From Rhodocyclales bacterium (GTDB lineage Bacteria > Pseudomonadota > Gammaproteobacteria > Burkholderiales > Rhodocyclaceae), in NCBI GenBank assembly GCA_026399435.1, contig JAPLQX010000025.1:1-41903 (forward strand): a DNA stretch of 41,903 nt, read 5' to 3'. A model generated the notes under the pieces. It searched no databases. It was not told the DNA's origin and was given only the letters and a program-made list of their open reading frames with translations. A program made the position numbers and the translations under genes. Position 1 is the stretch's first letter, and each line of letters starts with the position of its first letter. This document shows, one piece after another, positions 17,364 through 25,359 of this stretch.

Positions 17364-17684
17364 ATGGCTCAATTCGACGTTCATCGGAATACGGGCAAGC
17401 ATAGGGATGACATCCCTTACGTCGTGCTGGTGCAATCGTCCCTCTACGACGGCTACCGCCGCCGCGTGGTCGTTCCCCTGGTGCGAAAGTCGGCGCTCGG
17501 AAGCATAAACAACCCAAGGTTCAATCCGCGCTTCAAGATCGAGAACGTCCAGGTCGTCCTGCATCCACTCGAAATAGTCTCGATCCCCAACGAGCAACTT
17601 GGCGAATTCGTCGAATCCTTGAACCAGGAAGGCAATCGCATCTTGGATGCGCTGGACGAACTCCTGACCAGAGCGTGGGGATGA
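17364..17684 (+). CDS. ccdB: type II toxin CcdB (gyrase poison)
   Basis: A 106-residue CcdB toxin, which traps DNA gyrase on cleaved DNA. It matches F-plasmid CcdB in layout: MAQFDVHRN at the start, RRRVVVPLV in the middle, VLHPLEIVSIPNEQLGE later, and a C-terminal W-G pair (TRAWG), the region that contacts GyrA. The family usually ends WGI; the final isoleucine is missing here. The start was placed at the ATG at 17364 because it aligns with the family N-terminus; a TTG at 17352 overlapping the ccdA stop is the alternative. The gene appears intact. Confidence 0.88.
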   Translation: MAQFDVHRNTGKHRDDIPYVVLVQSSLYDGYRRRVVVPLVRKSALGSINNPRFNPRFKIENVQVVLHPLEIVSIPNEQLGEFVESLNQEGNRILDALDELLTRAWG

Positions 17685-17727
17685 CAACAGAATCGCGCCG
17701 GTAATTGCGGGCCAGCCGCCGCGCCAC

Positions 17728-18462
17728 ATGCTCGACATCCTCTACCGCGACGACTTCCTCGTCGCCATCAACAAGCCCGCCGGCCTGCTGGTTCATCGCA
17801 GTGACATCGACCGCCACGAAACGCGCTTCGCCGTGCAGCTGCTGCGCGACCAGATCGGGCAGCGCGTGCACCCGGCGCACCGGCTCGACAAGGCCACCTC
17901 GGGCGTGCTGCTGTTCGCCCTCGACGCCGACAGCGCGCGCGAGGTTGGCGGGCAGTTCGAGCGCAACGAAGTGCGCAAGCAGTACCTCGCCGTCGTGCGC
18001 GGCTGGCCGCCGGAAGCCGGCGTGATCGACCATCCGCTGTCGCGCCAGTTCGACGACTATGGCCGCAAGTTCCCGGCCGACAGCCCGCCCCCGGCGCTGC
18101 CGGCCGTGACCGAATACCGCTGCCTGGCCACGATCGAACTGCCCGAGGCGGTCGATCGCTACCCGACCTCGCGCTATGCGCTGGTGATGCTGACGCCACA
18201 GTCCGGCCGCCAGCACCAGTTGCGCCGCCACATGAAGCACATCGCCCACCCCATCATCGGCGATGCCAACTGGGGCAAGGGAATACACAACCGCTTCTTT
18301 CAGCAGCGCTTCGGCTGCCACCGCCTGCTGCTGGCCTGCACCCGCCTCGAACTGCGCCATCCGCAGGACGGCCGTGCGCTAACGATTTTTGCGCCGCTGG
18401 AGAACAGCTTCGCCAGCGTGGTCCTTGCCCTCGGCTGGAATCCGGTTTGCAGCGAAGCCTGA
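17728..18462 (+). CDS. truC: tRNA pseudouridine(65) synthase TruC
   Basis: A 244-residue pseudouridine synthase of the RluA superfamily, acting on uridine 65 of certain tRNAs. It opens with LDILYRDDFLVAINKPAGLLVHRS, has the catalytic motif HRLDKATSGVLLF (aspartate at about residue 53), and continues with the TruC-type RYPTSRYALVMLTPQSGRQHQLRRHMKHIAHPIIGD segment. Length and sequence fit TruC better than RluA, RluC or RluD. It has no upstream coupling; it starts 43 bases after ccdB. It converges with the defence island. Confidence 0.92.
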   Translation: MLDILYRDDFLVAINKPAGLLVHRSDIDRHETRFAVQLLRDQIGQRVHPAHRLDKATSGVLLFALDADSAREVGGQFERNEVRKQYLAVVRGWPPEAGVIDHPLSRQFDDYGRKFPADSPPPALPAVTEYRCLATIELPEAVDRYPTSRYALVMLTPQSGRQHQLRRHMKHIAHPIIGDANWGKGIHNRFFQQRFGCHRLLLACTRLELRHPQDGRALTIFAPLENSFASVVLALGWNPVCSEA

Positions 18463-18470
18463 AGCCGGCC

Positions 18471-18496
18471 AAAAGTCGGCGCTGACGGGACGGCGA
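18471..18496. repeat. dispersed hairpin element, copy B
   Basis: AAAAGTCGGCGCTGACGGGA then CGGCGA, differing from copy A (853-884) at one position over 26 bases. It begins nine bases after the truC stop, in the gap between convergent genes. Confidence 0.6.
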
Positions 18497-18767
18497 CCAG
18501 GCAGCTCTCGCGACTCCGAAAGACCGGTAAGGCGGTCAGACCTGACGGGCTGCTGGTCGGCCGGAGCGGCCGATGGTGTCGGACGTTCTCAAGGTCGGCA
18601 ATGCATTGGTCAGCGATCGCAGGTCAACAACCTGTTTTGAATGGCCAATCCGTAGTTCACCCTATCGCCCGAACCAACCCGACAGGAATATTGATGCTTG
18701 CGGAAAACGGACGTTCAGCACACCGGTTCACCGGCGGCGCGCAGCGCCAGCCGCTGCAACCGGTCCG
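18497..18767. other. non-coding gap between convergent truC and the defence island
   Basis: About 270 bp without a supportable gene on either strand. A small stem (TCGGCC / GGCCGA, 18557-18573) could form. No coding remnant was recognised. If the frameshift in the neighbouring minus-strand gene is real, that gene's ancestral end is at 18768. Confidence 0.5.
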
Positions 18768-19494
18768 TTATGCTGGTGTTGTCGCATCCTCAAGCTTGTA
18801 CTTCTCAACGAGGGCCGCATGCAGCTCCCGTGCGGTCGGCAAGCGGCTCGATATCGAAGCCCAAGCAAATCTCGATGTCTTTCTGCGAAAGATAGTTGCC
18901 GTGAATCAGCACTTCGCGGATTTGGTCAACGGCATCGGCATACTCGCGCTCGTCGGGGTCGTGGTTCTGGAGCAGGAACTCGCGATAGCAGTGCTCGATG
19001 ACGGGCTTCGAGTGGGTTTGAATCTCCGCCACCACGCGCAGGATTTCGGTAATCTTGATGTCGAGCGCTGCCTCGGTGCTGTAGAAGATGTTGCCGTTGG
19101 GGTGGGCGGATTCGTTGCGGTCGTCCACCAGCTTGGCGTAGGTGCCGATCTTGCCGTTGTCGCAGGCAATGAGTTTGAGGAAGCGCAGGATGCTGCGCTC
19201 GTTCACGGTGCTGAACACGAAGGGCGAAGTGGCTTCGAGGAGACTCTTCTCGATGTCCTTGCTGAAGCCGATCAGGCCCATCGCGAAATCGTTTGGCGTC
19301 GTCTGCTTGATCTGCCAGATGTTGAAATAGACGAAGCTCATCGTGAGCATGTGGTAGGCGAGGAAGGCGAACTGGTATTTGCCGTGCGTGTGGTTAGTCT
19401 CGAAGGCGTCCCACAGGAACTCGATGTATTCCTGCTCCTTCGGGGTCTTGAAGGAGAGCGGCAGGTAGTTGGCGAGTTCGGCGGATTCTTCCAT
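18768..19494 (-). CDS. helical protein with HEPN-like RNxxxH motif, C-terminus apparently frameshifted
   Basis: Unrecognised mostly helical protein. As written it has 229 residues and stops at 18805. R126-N127-E-S-A-H131 fits the R-x4-6-H catalytic pattern of HEPN ribonucleases, with a polar residue after the arginine as is usual. Near residue 203 the sense breaks: skipping one G just after the codons for EPL gives PTARELHAALVEKYKLEDA and a stop at 18768, a much more natural end than GAACGPR. A short frame of 13 codons (19498-19539) with a strong AGGGGG site precedes the start by three bases. It is the last gene of the island. HEPN membership is inference. Confidence 0.6.
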
Positions 19495-19497
19495 GGC

Positions 19498-19539
19498 TCA
19501 TCCCACCGCCTGGGTGACCTCGCTGTTCTTCAAATCCAT
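19498..19539 (-). CDS. possible 13-codon leader peptide
   Basis: A tiny frame (MDLKNSEVTQAVG) with AGGGGG eight bases upstream. Its stop codon is three bases before the ATG of the HEPN-like gene and in the same frame. It could couple translation of that gene, or be the original N-terminus now cut off by a nonsense codon. Coding status is uncertain. Confidence 0.3.
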   Translation of the reverse strand: MDLKNSEVTQAVG

Positions 19540-19550
19540 AAATGTGCCCC

Positions 19551-20949
19551 CTATATTCCAAGCTTCTGGAAGAATATTTGGTTGCGCATCTTCGCGTCCT
19601 TGAGCACCTTGTCCCAGCTCATGACCTCGACATAGAGGTTGATGTTGCCCATCCAATGGAACCAGCCCAGCCGGTCCGGCATGGGCGTAAAGTTCTTCTC
19701 GCGCTCCAGCCAAGTTTCGACCTTGGGCGTCAGGTCGCACACGACATAGCCGTAGAACGGCGTGTTCTCCGCGACCAACATCTTGCGGCCTTCGGGGGTC
19801 TTGTATTTACCGTCGCGGATGTCGTTCACGTAGCGCACGATCTGTTGCACTGGGTCCTCGTGCGAAGACGGGTTCACGAAGTCGTCCCGCTGCGGTTTCT
19901 TGAACTCGAAGATGGTGATCGGGTTGCTCGCCTCGTTGTCCCCACGGAAGAGCACGCGCTTGTTGTAGACAAGTAGGTCAGGACGGTCGGCATTCTTGCC
20001 GCCGAGCGGAACGTCGGAGGATACCCAGGTCGTGAAATTTAGGCGCTCGTCTACGATCCAGAGATTGTGATCGTGGAACGACGTGGCGTCCGAGTCGCCC
20101 TTGCGCGGGAAGATGATGTCGTGAACCACGCCTTCTGAGGAATAGGACCCAGATTCATCCACTTCGAGACTCTTGCCGAAGATATCAAGGATGGTCCGGC
20201 GCAGGGCGATGTAGTGGATCAGGTCGTTCTTGCTGGTGCCAGAGACCTTGTTGACAATCTCCATCACACTTTCCTTCACCTTCTCCAAACTGTTCTCGGT
20301 CAGCAGCCTTGCGACGTCTTTGCGGATCGAGACTTCATTTGCAAACTTCTCCTTCTGGAGCCGTATCTCGATTTCCTCGTTTGTGGGGTTGTACGACATG
20401 CTGCTCAGGTCGATCTTCTCCAGGATCGCCTTGTGCCAAGGCGCCTCCTCGTCCACGTAGGTTTGCACGCGCTCCTTCTTGCGTTGCTGCCGGAACGTGA
20501 TATCCGCACCCATTGCCTCGCGTGCGATCAGGGCGGCGTCATGCTCAATCTGGGTCTGCCCGATCCCGAGAATTAGATCGCTCTCCATCTGAAACTCGAA
20601 CCCGCCGCGCTCCAAGGACACATTGCGGTCCAGATAGGAGCCGAACACATAGGCTTTGATGATGAAGTTGCGCTCGTGGTCAATCTCGCCGTTCCGGTCT
20701 TTTTCGAAGAACTCATCTTCGAACTCGGGGATGTATTTGTGAATCGCGGAGCCAGAGACTTCGCGCTTGTGTGCGACAAGGCTGATCCGGCTTTTCTGTT
20801 TGCGCGGCGAATAGAGTTTGAAGACCCGGACCAGGAAGCCTTCATCCGTCTCTCGGGCTTTCAGGGTGAATGTCTTTCGCTCAACACCGATCTCTCGGAT
20901 TACAGCGGACAATTCATTGGTGACGAAGTCATTCAGGCGGATCGCACCG
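19551..20949 (-). pseudogene. C-terminal remnant of GHKL-type ATP-binding protein with PD-(D/E)XK nuclease domain
   Basis: An open frame of about 465 codons without a convincing start (a TTG at 20912 is the first option). RISLVAHKREVSGSAIHKYIP and YVFGSYLDRNVSLERGGF match the S5-like region that follows the ATPase domain in Hsp90/MutL-related GHKL proteins of restriction islands (the MORC-like group). The C-terminal third has RPDLLVYN (D312 from the TTG) and TIFEFKKP (E336, K338), a PD-(D/E)XK nuclease core. The GHKL ATPase domain itself is absent: the frame opens only at the point where hsdM breaks off. It is probably a deletion product. Family placement is from motif memory, not a search. 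Confidence 0.6.
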
Positions 20950-21735
20950 CTAGAGGTTCACCAGCGAGAGGCGCACCATGTCCGGCGAGATGTCGTAGCC
21001 CTTGAAGTTCTTGGCGAAGCGGCCCTTGTCGTCGGGCGTGAGCAAGTCGCCAGGGCGGTGTGCGGCCCCCTCTCCCCGGCCCTCTCCCGCGAGGGGAAGG
21101 TCGCATGCGACGTTTGCGATTGGGGAGGGAGATGAAGAGTTGCTGCGCAGGATGTGCTTGTAGGCGGAGATGAGGAAGCCGGCGGTGCCGCAGGCGGGGT
21201 CGAGGATGGTCTCGCTTTTCTGCGGGGCGAGGACTTCGACCATGAAGTCGATGATGTGGCGCGGGGTACGGAACTGGCCGGCATCGCCCTGGCTGCCGAG
21301 GACGCTGAGCAGGTACTCGAAGGCGTCGCCGAGGCGTTCGCTGTGGTCGTAGCTGAACTCGTCGATGATCTTGAGGAAGGCCTTGAGCGTTTCGGGGTCG
21401 CGGTAAGGCAGGTAGGCGTTCTTGAAGATGTCGCGAAACAGCGGCGGGATGCCGGGGTTTTCGGGCATTTTGGCAATGCCTTCGCCGTAGAGGCCGAGCA
21501 TCTCGTGGCCGCCGAGTGAGGGCGCCATCAGCTTGGCCCAGCCATAGCGGGCGTAGTCGCCGGTGAAGAACTTGCGCTTGCCGCCGAGTTCCTCGCTCTC
21601 GGCGTCCATGTCGTCCATGAACTTGTAGATCAGGGCGATGGTGATCTGCTCGACCTGGGACTTGGGGTCGGGCACTTTGCCGACGAGGATGTCGCGGGCG
21701 GTGTCGATGCGGCGTTTGGTATCGGTGTCGAGCAT
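20950..21735 (-). pseudogene. hsdM: type I restriction-modification methyltransferase HsdM, truncated
   Basis: A 261-residue N-terminal part of HsdM (full length about 500). The helical N-terminal domain and the SAM-binding motif I DPACGTAGF (179-187) are present. The frame ends with NFKGYDISPDMVRLSLVNL and a TAG, where homologues continue to the catalytic NPPF/Y motif, which is lost. Residues of about 197-229 are encoded by an inserted GC-rich repeat that keeps the frame. Its ATG overlaps the preceding stop (TAATG). Without motif IV the protein cannot methylate DNA. Confidence 0.85.
21049..21147. repeat. CCCTCTCCC-type repeat inserted in frame in hsdM
   Basis: CCCTCTCCCCGGCCCTCTCC and GAGGGGAAGG, then GGGGAGGGAG near 21122, match the hairpin repeats around the DUF559 gene (6632-7080). 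About 99 bp (33 codons) interrupt the conserved stretch between YKHIL and LLTPDDKGR without breaking the frame. Exact ends are estimated. Confidence 0.75.
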
Positions 21736-22580
21736 TACTTCAAGCGCTTCATGGTGTTGTCAGCCAGGAGGGTGCGCATCTGGGAGATGGCGATTTCGTT
21801 GAGTTTGAAGATGGCGATTTCGTTGAGTTTGAGCAGGCGATCCGCCTGCGTCAGGCCCTGGCGGATGAGGACGGCGTTGAGGCTCTCCAGATTGGTCAGG
21901 ACGACCAGTTGCTCCAGCGGCGCGTGGTCGCGGACGTTGCCCTCCGCATCGGGGTTGGCATCGCGCCATTGCTTGGCGGTCTGGCCAAATAGGGCGACAT
22001 TGAGCAAGTCCGCTTCGTTGGCATAGACCAGCGATGCCTGCGACTTGGTGATGGCGGGCGGGATGAGCGTCTCGCGGATGGCATCCGTGTGAATGCGGTA
22101 ATTGATTTTGGACAGGGTGCGCTGGAGATTCCAGCCGAGTTTGAGGCGGTCGTTTTCTTCGTCTTTGAGGCGCTGGAACTCCTTGATGAGGTAGAGCTTG
22201 AATTCTGATGAAATCCAGGTAGCAAATTCAAAGGCAATGTCCCGGTGAGCGAAAGTGCCGCCATAGCGACCGGATTTCGAGGTAATTCCAATGGCTTGGG
22301 TGGCTTCTATCCATCGTTGCGGAGAGAGGACAAAGTAGTTGCTCCCTGCCTCAGTTTTAAACCTCTCGAATTCGAGAGGTTTAAAACCTGGATTGCTCAA
22401 TTTTTCCCAGAGCCCGAGGAACTCAATCGTGCTGCGGCTACGCATCCAGTTATTGATGATGGCAAAAGGCTCTTGCGAGTTTCGATACCGGGCGATGTCG
22501 GTCAGGGAGATGTAGTCCTGATTGTTCCGATTCAAGACTGCGATGGTCACACCTTGAACTTCGATAGTGGATTTGCTCAT
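21735..22580 (-). CDS. KilA-N domain DNA-binding protein in the hsd locus
   Basis: A 281-residue KilA-N-type protein. The N-terminal IEVQGVTIAVLNRNNQDYISLTDIARY segment and the SKSGRYGGTFAHRDIAFEFATWIS block (about 100-123) are characteristic; the second half is helical. KilA-N domains bind DNA and often accompany mobile or restriction genes. It sits between hsdR and hsdM, where hsdS could be expected, and its TAA overlaps the hsdM ATG. A perfect 34-bp palindrome lies within codons for GFKPLEFERFK, and a 24-bp tandem duplication near the end encodes FKLNEIAI twice. The start is ATG at 22580, with a weak ribosome-binding site. Confidence 0.82.
   Translation of the reverse strand: MSKSTIEVQGVTIAVLNRNNQDYISLTDIARYRNSQEPFAIINNWMRSRSTIEFLGLWEKLSNPGFKPLEFERFKTEAGSNYFVLSPQRWIEATQAIGITSKSGRYGGTFAHRDIAFEFATWISSEFKLYLIKEFQRLKDEENDRLKLGWNLQRTLSKINYRIHTDAIRETLIPPAITKSQASLVYANEADLLNVALFGQTAKQWRDANPDAEGNVRDHAPLEQLVVLTNLESLNAVLIRQGLTQADRLLKLNEIAIFKLNEIAISQMRTLLADNTMKRLK
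21786..21833. repeat. 24-bp tandem duplication in the KilA-N gene
   Basis: The 24-base unit starting GATGGCGATTTCGTTGAG occurs twice (21786-21809 and 21810-21833), with one difference at the last base. It adds eight in-frame residues. Confidence 0.85.
22354..22387. repeat. perfect 34-bp palindrome around GAATTC inside the KilA-N gene
   Basis: The arm GTTTTAAACCTCTCGAA (22354-22370) is followed directly by its exact complement (22371-22387). It shares the core TCGAATTCGA and outer TTTAAACC with the palindrome at 22609-22634, while arm bases differ in a compensated way. Confidence 0.9.
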
Positions 22581-22608
22581 AGGGCTGGGCTCTGGCGTGG
22601 AATGACGC

Positions 22609-22634
22609 TAAACCCGTCGAATTCGACGGGTTTA
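22609..22634. repeat. perfect 26-bp palindrome around GAATTC between hsdR and the KilA-N gene
   Basis: TAAACCCGTCGAA (22609-22621) and its exact complement (22622-22634). It lies in the 104-bp gap after the hsdR stop, and could form a strong hairpin in the transcript, or serve as a protein-binding dyad. Confidence 0.9.
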
Positions 22635-22684
22635 ACTATGGCGAATTTGCCACATTTAAAGCGCTGCCTGGATGGATTCATGGT

Positions 22685-25237
22685 TCAGGGCGCGAACTGG
22701 TTCAAGGACACGTAATCCTTGACGTATTCGGGGACGAGCGTGCGGTACTGCTGGGGCACGGCTCTGAAATCGTGGGTGGTGAAGTAGGGGTTGGTCGCCA
22801 GATCGGTGAACTGCCGGCTGTCGATGATGTCGCGCACCCGGTTGCTGGTGACGTAGGCCTTGAAATAGGTCTTGATGGCCGGGATGGCCGAGGGCGGCTC
22901 GGGCACGCGGTCGGCGACGAACTTCGAGAACTCTTCCTCCAGCAGTTCATCCCTGGATTTGAAGCGCGGGATGAGGCCGAAGATCTTCTCCAGGATTTCG
23001 CGCAGGGTCAGGCGGCGGTCCACGGCGGCGGCTTTGCGCAGCTTGTCGAGGGTGTAGTACTCCTCGGGCTTGTCGAAGACTTCGCGGTTCACATAGTCGA
23101 TGACGCGGTCCCACTGGCCGGACTCGACAGCGGCGGCGATGGTTGCGTTGTCGCGCACGGTGTCTTCGAAACGCTCGAAGAACATGCGGTCGATCTTCAT
23201 GCCCTCGGCCGTGATCTGCTCGACACGCATCGAAGCCAGGATGTCGGCGCCGAGGTGCTCGTAGGTGCCGCCCACGACCACGGGGCCTTGGCCGCCGCCG
23301 CCCCCATCCTCGCTGCCTTTGCCCTGACCCTTGGGCGGCGGCAGCTTCAGCACTTCGTCGTAGTTGAACTCTTCCTCGAAGTACTCGCAGTTGGCGAAGA
23401 AGTCGAACAGCTTGAAGGCGGTTTTGATGGGCTGTCGCACGCCTTCCTTGATGGTGTCGTCGAAAAGTACCTCGCGGAAGTCGTGCTTGCGGGTGCCGCG
23501 TCCCTTGATCTGGATGAAGTCGGTGGGCGAGAAGATCGGACGGAACAGACCGATGTTGAGAATGTCGGTGCAGTCGTAGCCAGTGGTCATCATGCCGACG
23601 GTGACGCAGATGCGCGCCTTGCTGGTTTTGTAGGCGGGAATGAAGTTGCCGGAGCCGAGCAGGTTGTTGTTGGCGAAGTTGATGGTGAACTGCTGGGCGT
23701 CGGGTATCTGGGAGGTGACCTGCACGGCGAAGTCGGACTGGTACTTGGCCGGGAACATGCGGTCGGCCATCTGATTGAGTATCTGCGCCAGCTTGGCGGC
23801 GTGGTTCTGGCTGACGGCGAAGATGATAGCCTTACCGATTTCGCCGCTGACCGGGTCACGCATGGCGTTTTCCAGAAACGTCTTGCACAGGAGCTGGTTG
23901 GTGGTGTCGGCGAAGAAACGCTTTTCGAACTCGCGCTGCTTGAAGGCCTGCTGCTGGTCCTCGCCGGCGTCATCGGTGAAGGAGACAACGAAGCCCTCTT
24001 CGGAAAGCAGCGTGGTGGTGACCTCGGTGCGGGCGTCCACCACGGTCGGGTTGACGAGGAAGCCTTCCTTCACGCCATCGAGCAAGGAGTAGCGGAAAGT
24101 CGGCTGGCTGTTCTCGCAGCCGAAGGTGCGGTAGGTGTCGAGCAACAGGCGACGTTCGGCCTCGCGCGGGTCGCGGGTGCCCGGCTTGGCGCTGTCGAAC
24201 CGGCGCAGGTAGTCGCGCGGTGTGGCGGTGAGGCCCAACTTGTAGCCGATGAAGTAGTCGAACACGGCGCGGGCGTTGCCGCCGATCGAGCGGTGCGCTT
24301 CGTCGGAGATCACGAGATCGAAGTCGGTCGGCGAGAAGAGCTTCTGGTACTTGTTGTTGAACAGCAGAGATTGCACGGTGGTGACGACAATCTCGGCGCG
24401 TCGCCAGTCGTCCCGGTTCTCCTTGTAGATCACGGTCTGATAGTCGGCCGACAGTGCGGCAGCGAAGGACTTCTTGGCCTGGTCCTCCAGCTCAAGACGA
24501 TCCACGAGGAACAGAACACGGCGCACGTTGCCCGAACGCAGAAACAGTTTGATCACTGCGGCGGCGGTCAAGGTCTTGCCGGTGCCGGTGGCCATTTCGA
24601 ACAGGAAACGGGCCTTGCCGTCGCCGACCGCGGCCTGAAGGCTATGGATGGCCTTGAGCTGATACGGCCGAAGAAAGCGCAGCTTGTTGGTCTGGATGTA
24701 GCCGGGGCGCTCCGCTTCGTTCCGCCAGCCGGCCTCTGATCGGTAGTTCGGGCGCTGGGTGCGAACGATGTAGTCCTCGACGACTTGCTCTTCGATCAGT
24801 CGCTGCGGATTGGGCGTGACTTTCTGGTAGCCGGTGACCGAGTCCGGCGTCGGAAACGAGGTGATGACGTACGGGCTGCCGCGTTCGAGGTCCCAGAAGT
24901 AGTGCAGGTTGCCGTTGGAAAGAATGACGAAGCGACAGTTCTGCGACTTGGCGTATTTGCGCGCCTGCTCTTTGCCAACGAGCGGATTCTTGTCTTCAGC
25001 CTTGGCTTCGAGTACAAGCAACGGAAAGCCTTTGGCATCGAGCAAGAGAAAGTCGACGAAGCCTTTTGTGCTCTGTTCGAAGTTGGCGCCGAGCGCGTCC
25101 AGGTCGGTGGACTTGATCGTGACGCTGGGTTCAAGGCGGATGTTGGCGGGCACGGTGCCATCCGCAAAGAAACGCCAGCCAGCCGCTTCGAGCAGCTTAT
25201 TGATCTTGATGCGGGCTGCGGCTTCCTTGTCAGGCAT
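22685..25237 (-). CDS. hsdR: type I restriction enzyme R subunit HsdR
   Basis: An 850-residue restriction translocase-nuclease of the EcoEI-like (DEAD/DEAH) type. The N-terminal nuclease core has D62 in GFVDFLLLD and E77-A-K79 in VLEAKAED. The helicase motor has Walker A ATGTGKT (216-222), DEAH (312-315), TATP (337-340) and QIKGRGTRKHD for motif VI. A glycine run (SEDGGGGGQG) links to the C-terminal domain that binds the methylase. All motifs appear intact. It is the first gene of the island. With hsdM truncated and no hsdS visible, it has no complete partner here and is probably inactive for sequence-specific cutting. Confidence 0.92.
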   Translation of the reverse strand: MPDKEAAARIKINKLLEAAGWRFFADGTVPANIRLEPSVTIKSTDLDALGANFEQSTKGFVDFLLLDAKGFPLLVLEAKAEDKNPLVGKEQARKYAKSQNCRFVILSNGNLHYFWDLERGSPYVITSFPTPDSVTGYQKVTPNPQRLIEEQVVEDYIVRTQRPNYRSEAGWRNEAERPGYIQTNKLRFLRPYQLKAIHSLQAAVGDGKARFLFEMATGTGKTLTAAAVIKLFLRSGNVRRVLFLVDRLELEDQAKKSFAAALSADYQTVIYKENRDDWRRAEIVVTTVQSLLFNNKYQKLFSPTDFDLVISDEAHRSIGGNARAVFDYFIGYKLGLTATPRDYLRRFDSAKPGTRDPREAERRLLLDTYRTFGCENSQPTFRYSLLDGVKEGFLVNPTVVDARTEVTTTLLSEEGFVVSFTDDAGEDQQQAFKQREFEKRFFADTTNQLLCKTFLENAMRDPVSGEIGKAIIFAVSQNHAAKLAQILNQMADRMFPAKYQSDFAVQVTSQIPDAQQFTINFANNNLLGSGNFIPAYKTSKARICVTVGMMTTGYDCTDILNIGLFRPIFSPTDFIQIKGRGTRKHDFREVLFDDTIKEGVRQPIKTAFKLFDFFANCEYFEEEFNYDEVLKLPPPKGQGKGSEDGGGGGQGPVVVGGTYEHLGADILASMRVEQITAEGMKIDRMFFERFEDTVRDNATIAAAVESGQWDRVIDYVNREVFDKPEEYYTLDKLRKAAAVDRRLTLREILEKIFGLIPRFKSRDELLEEEFSKFVADRVPEPPSAIPAIKTYFKAYVTSNRVRDIIDSRQFTDLATNPYFTTHDFRAVPQQYRTLVPEYVKDYVSLNQFAP

Positions 25238-25359
25238 TCAGAGTCCTACGCCAGCGATGGTGGTTTGGCGGCATCAATGGCCACCATCGGGGGCGATCTT
25301 CATCTGTCCCCTTCTGGCCGACAACTGCCGATCAGCATATTACACCGACCGCAACTGCT

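Noticed and set aside
17489..17504. Fourth match to the AAAGTCGGCGCT element inside ccdB
   Set aside because: Only about 13 bases match, it lacks the second arm, and it encodes ordinary CcdB residues, so chance is sufficient.
22245..22715. 156-codon plus-strand frame over the KilA-N gene containing FKPLEFERFK
   Set aside because: The shared peptide results from the perfect palindrome being in phase on both strands; the rest of the frame has no family features.
22772..24739. 655-codon plus-strand frame opposite hsdR
   Set aside because: Shadow of hsdR; no domain recognised, low-complexity Val/Gly/Glu-rich translation.
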